Of a stretch of 64,000 nt of DNA, positions 1 to 8,145 are shown piece after piece (the stretch's first letter is position 1; the number at the start of each line of letters is the position of its first letter). The position numbers and the translations under genes are program-made. The notes below the pieces were generated by a model that did not search any database, was not told the origin of the DNA, and worked only from the letters and a program-made list of their open reading frames with translations. The DNA lies in assembly GCF_024347075.1 (NCBI RefSeq), contig NZ_AP024900.1:2666001-2730000 (forward strand), read 5' to 3'. The DNA is from Vibrio rarus (GTDB lineage Bacteria; Pseudomonadota; Gammaproteobacteria; Enterobacterales; Vibrionaceae).

Positions 1-396
1 GTTATCCAGAAATAACACATAGAAAACTTCACGCTGTTTATCTCTCAACAAGCTCAACAAAAATAGCTTGGTTTGCTGTGGACTGGTCAGTGCATCGCCT
101 TTTTCTAAGGTTTCGGCCAAATAACGTTGTGTCATTTCTAGGAAAGCCTGCAATTGCACATACTTCGCTTGTCCTAACCCTTTATGTGCGCAAAATGCCT
201 CCTGTGTGGCGGTCAATATATGCCGTAGTGACCCAAAGGATTTAAGTAAATGATCCGCCAACTCCAAAACATTCATTCCTTGGCAACCTGTGCGCAAAAA
301 AATGGCGAGTAACTCAGCATCGGTTAAGGATTCAGGCCCTTGATTGAGCAACTTTTCTCGAGGAAGAGACTCTTTAGGGAGTTCTTTTAATGTCAT
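1..396 (-). CDS. radC: RadC family protein, N-terminal part (cut by window edge)
   Basis: An open frame of 132 codons runs from ATG at 396 off the left edge without a stop. It begins [17 protein letters not shown] and continues with [15 protein letters not shown], the helix-hairpin-helix-like N-terminal domain of RadC proteins (family length about 224 residues). The metal-binding JAB/MPN domain (HxH...D) would lie outside the window; only its start, up to FYVLFLDN, is visible. The gene is divergent from coaBC, the arrangement also found in E. coli. RadC was named for DNA repair, but that role is not established; the family is better described as JAB-domain proteins of uncertain function. Identification is strong, function is not. 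Confidence 0.9.
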   Translation of the reverse strand, partial: MTLKELPKESLPREKLLNQGPESLTDAELLAIFLRTGCQGMNVLELADHLLKSFGSLRHILTATQEAFCAHKGLGQAKYVQLQAFLEMTQRYLAETLEKGDALTSPQQTKLFLLSLLRDKQREVFYVLFLDN

Positions 397-571
397 CTCA
401 TTTCCTTACCGATCTATTTAAGAGTGTAGTATTGATGCAAAATACCCATCACGGGTGAGACGTTAAGTAAAATTAGCACCGAACTCGCAACCAATCAGTC
501 CACTTGTCAAACTCTAAATCCAGCCCAATATATGGTATGGTTACCTTATTAATTTGATTGAGAAAACAAGC

Positions 572-1774
572 ATGCAACCTCTTGAAGGGAAAAAAATCGT
601 TCTCGGTATCAGCGGTGGTATCGCAGCGTATAAATGTGCAGAATTAACCCGTCGCCTCAGCGAACGAGGCGCACAAGTTAAAATTATCATGACCAAAGCG
701 GCCCAGGAGTTTATTACTCCATTAACCATGCAAGCCGTCTCTGGGCATCCTGTTTCCGACAGTTTATTTGATCCTGCCGCCGAAGCGTCGATGGGACATA
801 TAGAAATAGCCAAATGGGCCGATTTAGTCTTGCTGGCGCCCGCTACAGCGGATCTTATCGCACGTATGTCAGCAGGTATGGGCAATGATCTACTCAGTAC
901 GTTTGTCTTAGCAACCGATGCTCCTGTGGCTGTGTCTCCAGCAATGAATCAGCAGATGTATAGCAATATCGCAACCCAAGAAAACCTTGCCACCTTACAG
1001 CGTCGTGGCATGTTTATTTGGGGTCCTGCCTCTGGTGAACAAGCGTGTGGGGATATTGGCGCAGGAAGAATGCTTGAGCCGATGCAGTTAGTGGAACTCT
1101 GTATTGCACATTTTCAACCTAAACTGCTACAAGGAAAAAAAATAACCATTACCGCAGGCCCTACGCAAGAAGCCATTGATCCAGTGAGATTCATATCCAA
1201 TCATAGCTCAGGAAAAATGGGCTTCGCTCTAGCAGAACAAGCCGCTAGATTAGGCGCAGAAGTCACCCTGATTAGCGGCCCGGTTAGCTTAACGACACCA
1301 AGTAACGTGAAGCGCATCAACGTATTAAGCGCCGAACAAATGCACGAGGCAGCCTTACAGGTTGCACCATCGCAGGATATATTCATTGGTTGCGCAGCTG
1401 TGGCGGATTATCGCCCTGCACTTATTGCACAACAAAAAATGAAAAAAACAGCGGATTGTGATGAGCTTGTGATACGCATGGTGAAAAACCCAGATATTAT
1501 CGCCAGCGTCGCCGGTCTCACACAACACAGGCCTTTTACTGTAGGCTTTGCCGCTGAAACTCAAAACGTAGAAAAGTACGCCATGGATAAACTGGCCAGA
1601 AAGAATCTAGATCTGATCTGTGCAAACGATGTTTCTCAAACTGGTATCGGCTTCAATTCTAACGATAATACTCTTAATCTTTACTGGCGTAATGGCAACA
1701 AAGCTTTTCCGCTAGCGAGCAAACAAGCTCTAGCAAAAAATATACTAGAACACATTATAGAACTAACCCAATAA
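572..1774 (+). CDS. coaBC: Bifunctional phosphopantothenoylcysteine decarboxylase / phosphopantothenate-cysteine ligase
   Basis: CoaBC carries out two successive coenzyme A steps: ligation of cysteine to 4'-phosphopantothenate (C-terminal CoaB) and FMN-dependent decarboxylation (N-terminal CoaC). I start at ATG 572 (MQPLEGKK), giving 400 residues as usual for the family; the frame is also open upstream to a TTG at 554, which is less likely. The CoaC half shows [10 protein letters not shown] near residue 12, the catalytic His in [11 protein letters not shown] (about 76), the PAMN motif (123-126) and the active-site Cys in [13 protein letters not shown] (about 159). The CoaB half begins near 190 with [19 protein letters not shown] and contains the KMKK lysines of the ligase. 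dut follows 10 bases downstream, so the two are probably cotranscribed. Confidence 0.97.
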   Translation: MQPLEGKKIVLGISGGIAAYKCAELTRRLSERGAQVKIIMTKAAQEFITPLTMQAVSGHPVSDSLFDPAAEASMGHIEIAKWADLVLLAPATADLIARMSAGMGNDLLSTFVLATDAPVAVSPAMNQQMYSNIATQENLATLQRRGMFIWGPASGEQACGDIGAGRMLEPMQLVELCIAHFQPKLLQGKKITITAGPTQEAIDPVRFISNHSSGKMGFALAEQAARLGAEVTLISGPVSLTTPSNVKRINVLSAEQMHEAALQVAPSQDIFIGCAAVADYRPALIAQQKMKKTADCDELVIRMVKNPDIIASVAGLTQHRPFTVGFAAETQNVEKYAMDKLARKNLDLICANDVSQTGIGFNSNDNTLNLYWRNGNKAFPLASKQALAKNILEHIIELTQ

Positions 1775-1784
1775 GCATTTCCTA

Positions 1785-2240
1785 ATGAAAAAAATTGATT
1801 TAAAGATATTAGACCCACGTATTGGCAAGCAATTCCCTCTTCCTCAATATGCCACTGAAGGATCTGCGGGCTTAGATTTACGCGCTTGCCTAGATGAAGC
1901 CTTAATTGTGACCCCAGGTACCACTCATTTAGTACCAACAGGGTTGGCCATACACATAGGTGACTCCAGTTTAGCGGCCACCATTTTACCCCGCTCAGGC
2001 CTTGGTCATAAACACGGCATAGTACTGGGTAACCTTGTTGGTTTAATTGACTCGGATTATCAAGGGCAGCTTATGGTGTCAGTGTGGAACCGAGGACAGG
2101 ATACTTTTACTATCGAACCCGGCGACCGTATTGCACAACTGGTGTTTGTTCCTGTCGTTCAAGCCGAATTCAACCTTGTAGAGGACTTTGATAGCTCTTC
2201 TCGCGGTGAAGGTGGTTTTGGTCACTCAGGCAGAAATTAG
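1785..2240 (+). CDS. dut: Deoxyuridine 5'-triphosphate nucleotidohydrolase (dUTPase)
   Basis: Hydrolyses dUTP to dUMP and pyrophosphate, which keeps uracil out of DNA and feeds thymidylate synthesis. All five trimeric dUTPase motifs appear in order over 151 residues: [33 protein letters not shown] with the catalytic Asp region, GDRIAQLVF, and the C-terminal glycine-rich [11 protein letters not shown] that closes over the nucleotide. Length equals the E. coli enzyme. It lies 10 bases after coaBC and 52 bases before slmA, the conserved coaBC-dut-slmA order of gammaproteobacteria. Confidence 0.98.
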   Translation: MKKIDLKILDPRIGKQFPLPQYATEGSAGLDLRACLDEALIVTPGTTHLVPTGLAIHIGDSSLAATILPRSGLGHKHGIVLGNLVGLIDSDYQGQLMVSVWNRGQDTFTIEPGDRIAQLVFVPVVQAEFNLVEDFDSSSRGEGGFGHSGRN

Positions 2241-2292
2241 TTTAAGCACCCTATTACTGCAGTCAAAGAATAAGATAAAAAGGACGTAATAA

Positions 2293-2883
2293 ATGACAGG
2301 CAAACGTAGTTCAAATCGTCGTGACGAGATTTTACAAGCTCTTGCTTTGATGCTGGAGTCCAGCGATGGTACATCCCGAATTACTACGGCTAAATTAGCA
2401 CAGCAAGTAGGCGTTTCAGAGGCCGCTCTTTATCGCCACTTCCCTAGTAAAGCGCGCATGTTTGAAGGGCTGATTGATTTTATTGAACAATCGGTTCTGG
2501 TTCGTATCAATCAAATTATGGATCAAGAAAAAGACACCATGGTTCGACTGCACGAAGTTTTACGCTTTATCTTACTCTTTGCTGAACATAATAAAGGTCT
2601 TTCTCGCATCCTCTCTGGACATGCACTAATGTTTGAGAATGAGCGACTTAGAGATCGAATTAATCAACTCTTTAGCAAAATAGAAAGCCAACTTAAGCAG
2701 ATCTTAAGAGAGAGAATGCTTCGAGAAGGTAAAGGCTTTGCTACTGACGAAAAAATACTGGCTGCCATTGTATTAAGCTATGTGGAAGGACGACTCAATC
2801 GCTTTGTACGCAGTGACTTTAAAATAAAACCCTCTGCTGGGTTTGATGATTATTGGAGCATTCTCAACCAGCAACTTGCTTAA
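2293..2883 (+). CDS. slmA: Nucleoid occlusion factor SlmA (TetR family)
   Basis: SlmA binds specific chromosomal sites and blocks FtsZ ring assembly over the nucleoid. The 196-residue protein has the TetR-type N-terminal helix-turn-helix: [31 protein letters not shown] at about 31-61. The C-terminal ligand/dimer domain is typical and about the usual length (E. coli 198). A good ribosome binding site (aaggacg) precedes ATG 2293. Its place after dut and 15 bases before lpxL suggests one transcript. The neighbours argue against it being a generic TetR regulator. Confidence 0.95.
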   Translation: MTGKRSSNRRDEILQALALMLESSDGTSRITTAKLAQQVGVSEAALYRHFPSKARMFEGLIDFIEQSVLVRINQIMDQEKDTMVRLHEVLRFILLFAEHNKGLSRILSGHALMFENERLRDRINQLFSKIESQLKQILRERMLREGKGFATDEKILAAIVLSYVEGRLNRFVRSDFKIKPSAGFDDYWSILNQQLA

Positions 2884-2898
2884 CTTGTAGGAAGGAAT

Positions 2899-3852
2899 AT
2901 GAATAAATACGCCCCACCTCAGTTTTCCATCAAACTTCTTCATCCTAAATACTGGGGAGTTTGGTTTAGTTTTGGTGTTCTTGCATTGTTTGTAAACCTA
3001 TTGCCTTACCCACTACTGCTTAAGAGTGGTCAAGCTCTTGGTATGCTAGGCACAAAACTAGCAAAAAGCCGAGTTAAAGTGGCTAAACGCAACTTAGAAT
3101 TGGCCTTTCCTGATAAAGGCCAAGATGAAATCGCTCAACTTACTGAAGAAAACCTAAAAAATACCGGGTTAGCCTTTATTGAAATGGGTATGACTTGGTT
3201 TTGGCCTACATGGCGACTAAAGCGTCGTATCCGCACGACTAATTTTCAACAAGCTATCGACTTTGAAAAAGAAGGGCGTGGAGTACTTCTATGTCACCCA
3301 CATACCCTAAACTTAGAGATCAGTGCCCGTGCATTCGCCGTGCTTGGCTATCCGGGCAGTGGTGTGTATCGACCAAACAACAATCCAGTGTACGATTTAA
3401 TTCAATACTGGGGGCGCACTCATAATGGTAATACCTTAGTCGACCGCAAAAACGTGAAAGAGATGATTCGCGTTTTAAAACGTGGGCAACGTCTTTTCTA
3501 CTTAGGTGACCATGATTATGGACGTAACAAATCGGTTTTTGTGCCCTTCTTTGCCGTAAAAGATGCGTGTACGACAACGGGAGCCAATATGTTGTTCTCC
3601 CTAACAAACTGCGCCATGATCCCCGTAACCGGTTTTAGAGATGAAAAAGGCTTATATGATTTGAATCTTGCTGATTCTATTCATGAGCATTTCCCAAAAG
3701 ACGATTTAGCCGCAGGTGCCACTATGATGAATGAAGCCTACGAAAAGGTCATCATGCGCCAAATTGACCAGTGGATGTGGGTACATAAACGCTATAAAAC
3801 AATGGCAGATGAAACCCTCCCTCGAGGGTTACGATATAAATCACAACAATAA
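2899..3852 (+). CDS. lpxL: Lipid A late acyltransferase, LpxL type (first of a tandem pair)
   Basis: Inner-membrane acyltransferase that adds a secondary acyl chain from acyl-ACP to the Kdo2-lipid A precursor. The 317-residue protein is collinear with E. coli LpxL/LpxP. It has an N-terminal membrane segment (about 20-45), the EMGMTWFWP block, the catalytic HX4E motif in CHPHTLNLE (His near 135), and the GVYRPNNNP, DRKNVKEMI, LGDHDYGRNKSVFVPFF and C-terminal QWMWVHKRYK blocks. It begins 15 bases after slmA with a ggaagg ribosome site. In V. cholerae the copy next to slmA is LpxL and the following paralogue is LpxN; I transfer those names by position and similarity, so the exact chain and site of transfer are inferred. 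Confidence 0.85.
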   Translation: MNKYAPPQFSIKLLHPKYWGVWFSFGVLALFVNLLPYPLLLKSGQALGMLGTKLAKSRVKVAKRNLELAFPDKGQDEIAQLTEENLKNTGLAFIEMGMTWFWPTWRLKRRIRTTNFQQAIDFEKEGRGVLLCHPHTLNLEISARAFAVLGYPGSGVYRPNNNPVYDLIQYWGRTHNGNTLVDRKNVKEMIRVLKRGQRLFYLGDHDYGRNKSVFVPFFAVKDACTTTGANMLFSLTNCAMIPVTGFRDEKGLYDLNLADSIHEHFPKDDLAAGATMMNEAYEKVIMRQIDQWMWVHKRYKTMADETLPRGLRYKSQQ

Positions 3853-4172
3853 CACCCACAATCACTTAGCTCTACAGTAACATCCTGTAAAAGGTGTTAA
3901 ACTCCATTATCTCTATTTGAACTTTAGATATGCTTTTTTAAAACTAAAGCATATCTAATACCGAACTTATTCAGTAGCCGATCAGACATCGGGGTTTAAC
4001 ACTTGATAACCACATTGACGTTTTTGATTGTAAAATAACGACTTATCAAAAATATCTCCCTTGTTCCCAAGTGCTTTTCCAACCCTATTTCTGAGCGTGT
4101 CCTTACTGTAAACGGTATAAAGTCGCCTACTCGCCAATACAGCCAGTCTGCACCTTACCTATTTAGGATTTT
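3853..4172. other. Intergenic region lpxL-lpxN with a perfect 13-bp inverted repeat
   Basis: No gene is visible in these 320 bases. At 3924-3936 and 3946-3958 lies a perfect 13-base inverted repeat with a 9-base loop (TTAGATATGCTTT against AAAGCATATCTAA). It lacks a T tract after the stem, so it is either a weak terminator or 3' stabiliser for lpxL or a binding site. The remaining 200 bases probably hold a separate promoter for lpxN, but I see no convincing -35/-10 pair. The size of the gap argues that the two paralogues are controlled separately. Confidence 0.6.
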
Positions 4173-5117
4173 ATGAGTAAATACGATAACCCCACCTTTA
4201 GCGCAAAGTTATTGCATCCCATTTATTGGGGGGTCTGGTTTGGCTTTGGCTTGCTTGCCTTGATTGTGAATATTTTGCCTCTGGCCATCCTGCTGCCTTT
4301 CGGTCGTAGCTTAGGCAAGATGGCGATGCCTTTTGCGAGAAGCCGTGTAAAAGTAGCAAAGCGAAACCTTGAGCTCGCCTTTCCGAACATGGCGCAAGAT
4401 GAAATTGAGCGCATTGTTATTGAAAACTTTAAGAATACGGGTTTTGCACTATTTGAAACGGGCATTACTTGGTTTTGGCCTACATGGCGACTAAAGCGAC
4501 ACATCAAAGTCCATAATGCTAAGCACATTATAGAGTGTGCAAAGCAGAAAAAAGGGGTGTTAGTATGCCACCCTCACGCACTAAATTTAGAAGTCAGTGC
4601 CCGCGCTTTTGCTATTCTTGGCTACCCCGGACATGGTGTCTATCGACCACATTCCAATCCTGCCTATAACCTCATTCAATACTGGGGGCGCACACATAAT
4701 GGCAATAAAGTGATTGATCGTAAAAATCTAAAAGAGATGATCCGAACCCTTAAAAGTGGCGAACGTCTTTTCTATTTAGGTGATCACGATTATGGACGCA
4801 ACAAAGCGGTATTTGTGCCCTTTTTCGCTGTGAAAGAAGCGTGTACAGTCACCGGAGCCAACATTTTAGCCAAAGTAACGGATTGTGCGATCATCCCTAT
4901 GACAGGCTTTCGTGATACAGACAACAAGTGGGAGCTTTATTTTGATGATCCCATTCATGAGCAGTTCCCTAAAGACGATTTAGAAGCGGGAGCCACTTAC
5001 ATGAACAAGGCGTTAGAAAAAGCTATTTTACGAAAAGTGGATCAATGGATGTGGCTACATAAACGCTTTAAAACAGCAAAAGATGAAAGCCTGCCAAAGG
5101 GCTACCTCTATAAGTAA
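4173..5117 (+). CDS. lpxN: Lipid A late acyltransferase paralogue, probable LpxN
   Basis: A 314-residue full-length paralogue of the preceding gene; most residues are identical from LLHPIYWGVWFGFG to QWMWLHKRFK. The catalytic HX4E motif is kept in CHPHALNLE, as are LGDHDYGRNKAVFVPFF and GVYRPHSNP. In V. cholerae the second gene of this pair, LpxN, transfers a 3-hydroxylaurate to lipid A, a substrate for later amino-acid modification and polymyxin resistance. Substrate choice cannot be read from sequence here, so the LpxN name rests on gene order. The gene has its own upstream region and a strong terminator 14 bases after the stop. Confidence 0.75.
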   Translation: MSKYDNPTFSAKLLHPIYWGVWFGFGLLALIVNILPLAILLPFGRSLGKMAMPFARSRVKVAKRNLELAFPNMAQDEIERIVIENFKNTGFALFETGITWFWPTWRLKRHIKVHNAKHIIECAKQKKGVLVCHPHALNLEVSARAFAILGYPGHGVYRPHSNPAYNLIQYWGRTHNGNKVIDRKNLKEMIRTLKSGERLFYLGDHDYGRNKAVFVPFFAVKEACTVTGANILAKVTDCAIIPMTGFRDTDNKWELYFDDPIHEQFPKDDLEAGATYMNKALEKAILRKVDQWMWLHKRFKTAKDESLPKGYLYK

Positions 5118-5131
5118 TTTTGATGCAAATT

Positions 5132-5171
5132 AAAAGGGTCGGAATAAGCAATGCTCATTCCGACCCTTTTT
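5132..5171 (+). terminator. Rho-independent terminator between lpxN and hemE (works in both directions)
   Basis: A 14-bp stem (AAAAGGGTCGGAAT with ATTCCGACCCTTTT) carries A and T runs on its two flanks, so it can end lpxN transcription on the plus strand and hemE transcription on the minus strand. The two genes converge here. Confidence 0.9.
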
Positions 5172-5183
5172 ACATCTTGCTAG

Positions 5184-6251
5184 TTACTTATGGTATGGCT
5201 TAGAAAGCTCATGAACCGCATCCACAAACACCCCTGCATTCTCTGGGGGTACGTCTAAATGAATACCATGGCCTAAGTTAAACACATGCCCAGTACCTTC
5301 ACTGCCAAACCCTTCCAGAATGGTGCCGACCTCTTGACGAATACGCTCAGGTTGAGCATAGAGCATCGATGGGTCCATATTACCTTGTAGAGCGACTTTA
5401 TCGCCAATACGCTTCTTCGCATCAGCAATGTTTATCGTCCAATCAAGCCCTACGGCATCACACCCTGTCGCGGCAATCGATTCCAACCACATGCCACCAT
5501 TTTTGGTAAACAGGGTGACGGGGACACGACGCCCTTCATTTTTACGAATTAGGCCATCAACGATTTTATGCATGTATTGCAATGAGAACTCATTGTAATC
5601 GCGCGGGGTAAGTACTCCACCCCAAGTATCAAAGACCATCACAGACTGCGCTCCTGCCTTGATTTGGGCGTTCAAATACTCAATTACGCTATCTGCTAAC
5701 TTATCCAGTAGCAGGTGCAATGTCGCCGGCTCTGCATACATCATTTTTTTTATTTTGGTGAAGGCTTTAGAGCTGCCACCTTCAACCATGTAGGTAGCTA
5801 GTGTCCAAGGGCTTCCTGAGAAGCCTATCAAAGGGACCTCCCCTTGCAAGTCCTTACGAATCTGACGCACCGCATTCATAACGTATTGCAGTTCACCTTC
5901 AGGATCAGGCAGACCTATCTTAGCGACATCAGCTTTACAGGTAATCGGACGCTCAAATTTAGGCCCTTCACCCGTTTCAAAGTACAAACCCAACCCCATT
6001 GCATCAGGAATAGTGAGAATGTCAGAAAACAGAATAGCTGCATCTAAAGGAAAGCGACGCAACGGCTGTAAGGTGACTTCTGAAGCTAGCTCTGCATTTT
6101 TACATAGGGACATAAAGTCACCAGCAACTGACCGGGTTGCTCGGTATTCCGGCAGGTAACGCCCCGCTTGGCGCATCATCCATACTGGTGTGTAATCCAC
6201 CGGTTGCTTTAACAAAGCGCGCAAGTAACAATCATTTTTTAATTCAGTCAT
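5184..6251 (-). CDS. hemE: Uroporphyrinogen III decarboxylase
   Basis: Decarboxylates the four acetate side chains of uroporphyrinogen III to give coproporphyrinogen III in haem synthesis; soluble and cofactor-free. The 355-residue protein matches family length (E. coli 354). It shows the signature [14 protein letters not shown] at about 24-37, the substrate-binding [13 protein letters not shown] with its essential Asp near 77, [17 protein letters not shown], and the C-terminal [17 protein letters not shown]. It follows nudC on the same strand after 141 bases in which I see no gene, the nudC-hemE order of enteric bacteria and vibrios. Confidence 0.98.
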   Translation of the reverse strand: MTELKNDCYLRALLKQPVDYTPVWMMRQAGRYLPEYRATRSVAGDFMSLCKNAELASEVTLQPLRRFPLDAAILFSDILTIPDAMGLGLYFETGEGPKFERPITCKADVAKIGLPDPEGELQYVMNAVRQIRKDLQGEVPLIGFSGSPWTLATYMVEGGSSKAFTKIKKMMYAEPATLHLLLDKLADSVIEYLNAQIKAGAQSVMVFDTWGGVLTPRDYNEFSLQYMHKIVDGLIRKNEGRRVPVTLFTKNGGMWLESIAATGCDAVGLDWTINIADAKKRIGDKVALQGNMDPSMLYAQPERIRQEVGTILEGFGSEGTGHVFNLGHGIHLDVPPENAGVFVDAVHELSKPYHK

Positions 6252-6392
6252 TTTTTAGATCTTAGTCCCTTACTATAGATGCGTTATATTAACACTTTTC
6301 ACTTATTGGCAATATTTAAGGATTGCGCGTTTGATCATATTATGCGCACTTAAAACCACGATTTAATGTATTACGCCTAGTGCACAGAACCT

Positions 6393-7169
6393 CTATAGCG
6401 ATTTGATCAGATCAACTGTTGAGTTAATTAACGCTTTAGCGATAGTGCCATCTGGAGCCACTTCAGGTAACTCATCGTAATCAAACCATTTGGCATCGCT
6501 CAATTCTTTATAATCGGGCTTCACGTCTCCTGCTTGATAATCGGCGAGAAAACCCATCATCATACTGCTCGGAAACGCCCATGGCTGACTACTGAAATAA
6601 CGAATATTTTGTACATCAATACCCGTTTCTTCTTTTACTTCGCGCGCGACGCACTGCTCTAAGGTCTCTCCTACCTCAAGAAAACCGGCAATGACTGTAT
6701 ACATATTGCCTTTGTGTCTTGGGTGCTGCGCCAATAAAATTTGTTTATCTTTACGCACGGCAACAATGACACAAGGAAAGATACGAGGATAGTGTAACGT
6801 GCGACATTGCTGGCACTGCATTGCCAACTGATTATGGTTAAACCGATTTCGACCACCGCATTGGCCACAAAAGCGCATGGTTTGCGTCATATGACCATAT
6901 TGCACCGCTTTGCTTACGAGTAAAAATAACGCTTCTGGCAAATGCAGTAATTCACGTAGTGATACCATCGGCAATGCAGATTCTACGTCATTGTCATTCA
7001 ACCAGTATACCGGATGGTCTTTGTAACAGCCGATATCTATCGCCTTAACTACCGCGTCACCAAGCTCATTACCATCACCCAAAGGCAACTGACCATCGCG
7101 TAGCCACACATCGCTGCCGTTAACCACCAGCCAATATGCCGCACTTTGATGTTTACTTTTTTTTAACAT
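6393..7169 (-). CDS. nudC: NAD(+)/NADH pyrophosphatase, RNA deNADding enzyme NudC
   Basis: Nudix hydrolase that cleaves NAD(H) to NMN(H) and AMP and removes NAD caps from RNA 5' ends. The 258-residue protein has a zinc ribbon near 99-120, seen as FCGQCGG and [13 protein letters not shown]. The complete Nudix box is [20 protein letters not shown] followed by TGI (about 160-182). The NudC-specific tail [14 protein letters not shown], containing the SQPWPFPxS-type block, follows. It is divergent from rsd and upstream of hemE. Confidence 0.97.
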   Translation of the reverse strand: MLKKSKHQSAAYWLVVNGSDVWLRDGQLPLGDGNELGDAVVKAIDIGCYKDHPVYWLNDNDVESALPMVSLRELLHLPEALFLLVSKAVQYGHMTQTMRFCGQCGGRNRFNHNQLAMQCQQCRTLHYPRIFPCVIVAVRKDKQILLAQHPRHKGNMYTVIAGFLEVGETLEQCVAREVKEETGIDVQNIRYFSSQPWAFPSSMMMGFLADYQAGDVKPDYKELSDAKWFDYDELPEVAPDGTIAKALINSTVDLIKSL

Positions 7170-7291
7170 CTCTTTATCTCTTTGCTTGCAGTTCTATCAT
7201 TTTACTGGCAATCTAAATCTATACCAGTGGCAAGGAATAATTGATTTTACGCTATTGGGATAAAGCACTATCTCTCTATTAATATGGAACT

Positions 7292-7340
7292 CTCTCGTTA
7301 TGTTCGAGAGCTTTACCCGACCGGTAAAGAGATCATGAGG
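7292..7340 (+). promoter_or_regulatory. rsd 5' untranslated region with two abutting hairpins and the deciding ribosome site
   Basis: Two perfect hairpins lie end to end upstream of rsd: CTCTCG/CGAGAG (7292-7297, 7305-7310; 7-base loop) and CTTTACC/GGTAAAG (7311-7317, 7323-7329; 5-base loop). The ribosome site GAGG (7337-7340) follows within 8 bases, which selects ATG 7349 over ATG 7343. The back-to-back stems suggest a structured leader that could tune translation or stability. This is inference from sequence only; no named riboregulator is recognised. Confidence 0.4.
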
Positions 7341-7348
7341 ACATGGTC

Positions 7349-7837
7349 ATGCTAAACAAATTCAGACAAGTACAAGAAGAATGGGGTGGCTCTAGTGAAG
7401 TCATTGACCATTGGCTAGAAACCCGCCAAGCATTGTTGGTTGGGTATGTAAAACTGGCCGCTTTACAGCCATCATCAACATCGTCGAATGTTGCCATGTT
7501 ACCTTCTAAAGAAGAACTTCAACACTTCTCTCAACAACTTGTTGATTATATCTCTGAAGGGCACTTTAAAATCTATGACATGGTGATGGACAAATGGAGC
7601 GCTACAGGGTTTCAATCCACTGATGAAATCAGCCAAACATACGCGAAAATTGTTCTCACTACCGAGCCTCTGCTCAGTTTTACTGATAAATATGCAGAAA
7701 TTGGAGTGAATGACGATCTTGAAGATTATGAGAGCGACATGTCTAAAGTTGGCGAAGTGCTCGAACTTAGGTTTGAAGTGGAAGATAGGTTAATTCAGCT
7801 TATTGCTGATAGTTTAGCCATGCCTCCCGGTGCCTAA
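7349..7837 (+). CDS. rsd: Regulator of sigma D (anti-sigma-70 factor)
   Basis: Rsd binds sigma-70 region 4 in slow growth and favours alternative sigma factors; it also stimulates the SpoT hydrolase in E. coli. The 162-residue product begins MLNKFRQVQEEWGG like E. coli Rsd (158 residues) and keeps the helical pattern with WLETRQALLVGY, QQLVDYISEGHFKIYDMV and GEVLELRFEVEDRLI. I choose ATG 7349 because its GAGG is 8 bases upstream; an in-frame ATG at 7343 is only 2 bases from it. It is divergent from nudC, as in E. coli, and sits next to the operon encoding its target's core enzyme. Confidence 0.93.
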   Translation: MLNKFRQVQEEWGGSSEVIDHWLETRQALLVGYVKLAALQPSSTSSNVAMLPSKEELQHFSQQLVDYISEGHFKIYDMVMDKWSATGFQSTDEISQTYAKIVLTTEPLLSFTDKYAEIGVNDDLEDYESDMSKVGEVLELRFEVEDRLIQLIADSLAMPPGA

Positions 7838-8096
7838 CTCGCCGCACTAATTAATGTTATTCCTAGGAAGCTCAATGATGCCTCCTAGGTTTACTTGTCT
7901 CTAATACCATAAAGATAACCTATCCGTCATACCATCACAGTAATTAAGTGGTCAGAAATAGCGCAGGAAAACACTGAGAACAAGCGCTATTTTTGATAAG
8001 TAGTTGTTCTACATTTAAAAAGTTGCTACGCCATTATCAAGTGTTTTAACAAGCTAGAATGGTCTGTTAATTATTAATTACTTAAATTGCACCCAT
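7838..8096 (+). terminator. Gene-free stretch after rsd with a probable rsd terminator
   Basis: No reading frame worth calling is present. Two stem-loops on the plus strand could end rsd: one at 7862-7889 (CCTAGGA with TCCTAGG, 14-base loop, no T run), and a better one at 7956-7964 with 7984-7992 (AAATAGCGC with GCGCTATTT, 19-base loop) running into a T tract at 7990-7994. The second is my preferred terminator; the long loop makes it moderate only. Confidence 0.45.
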
Positions 8097-8124
8097 TAAA
8101 AAAGGCACCCTGAGGTGCCTTTTT
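8097..8124 (-). terminator. Rho-independent terminator of the rpoBC operon
   Basis: Stem GGCACC (8104-8109) with GGTGCC (8114-8119), a 4-base loop, and A/T runs on both sides. On the minus strand it follows the rpoC stop by about 20 bases and ends in a T run, the classic end of the rplKAJL-rpoBC transcript. Confidence 0.93.
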
Positions 8125-8145
8125 GCTATCAGCTAGAAAGCTCGA

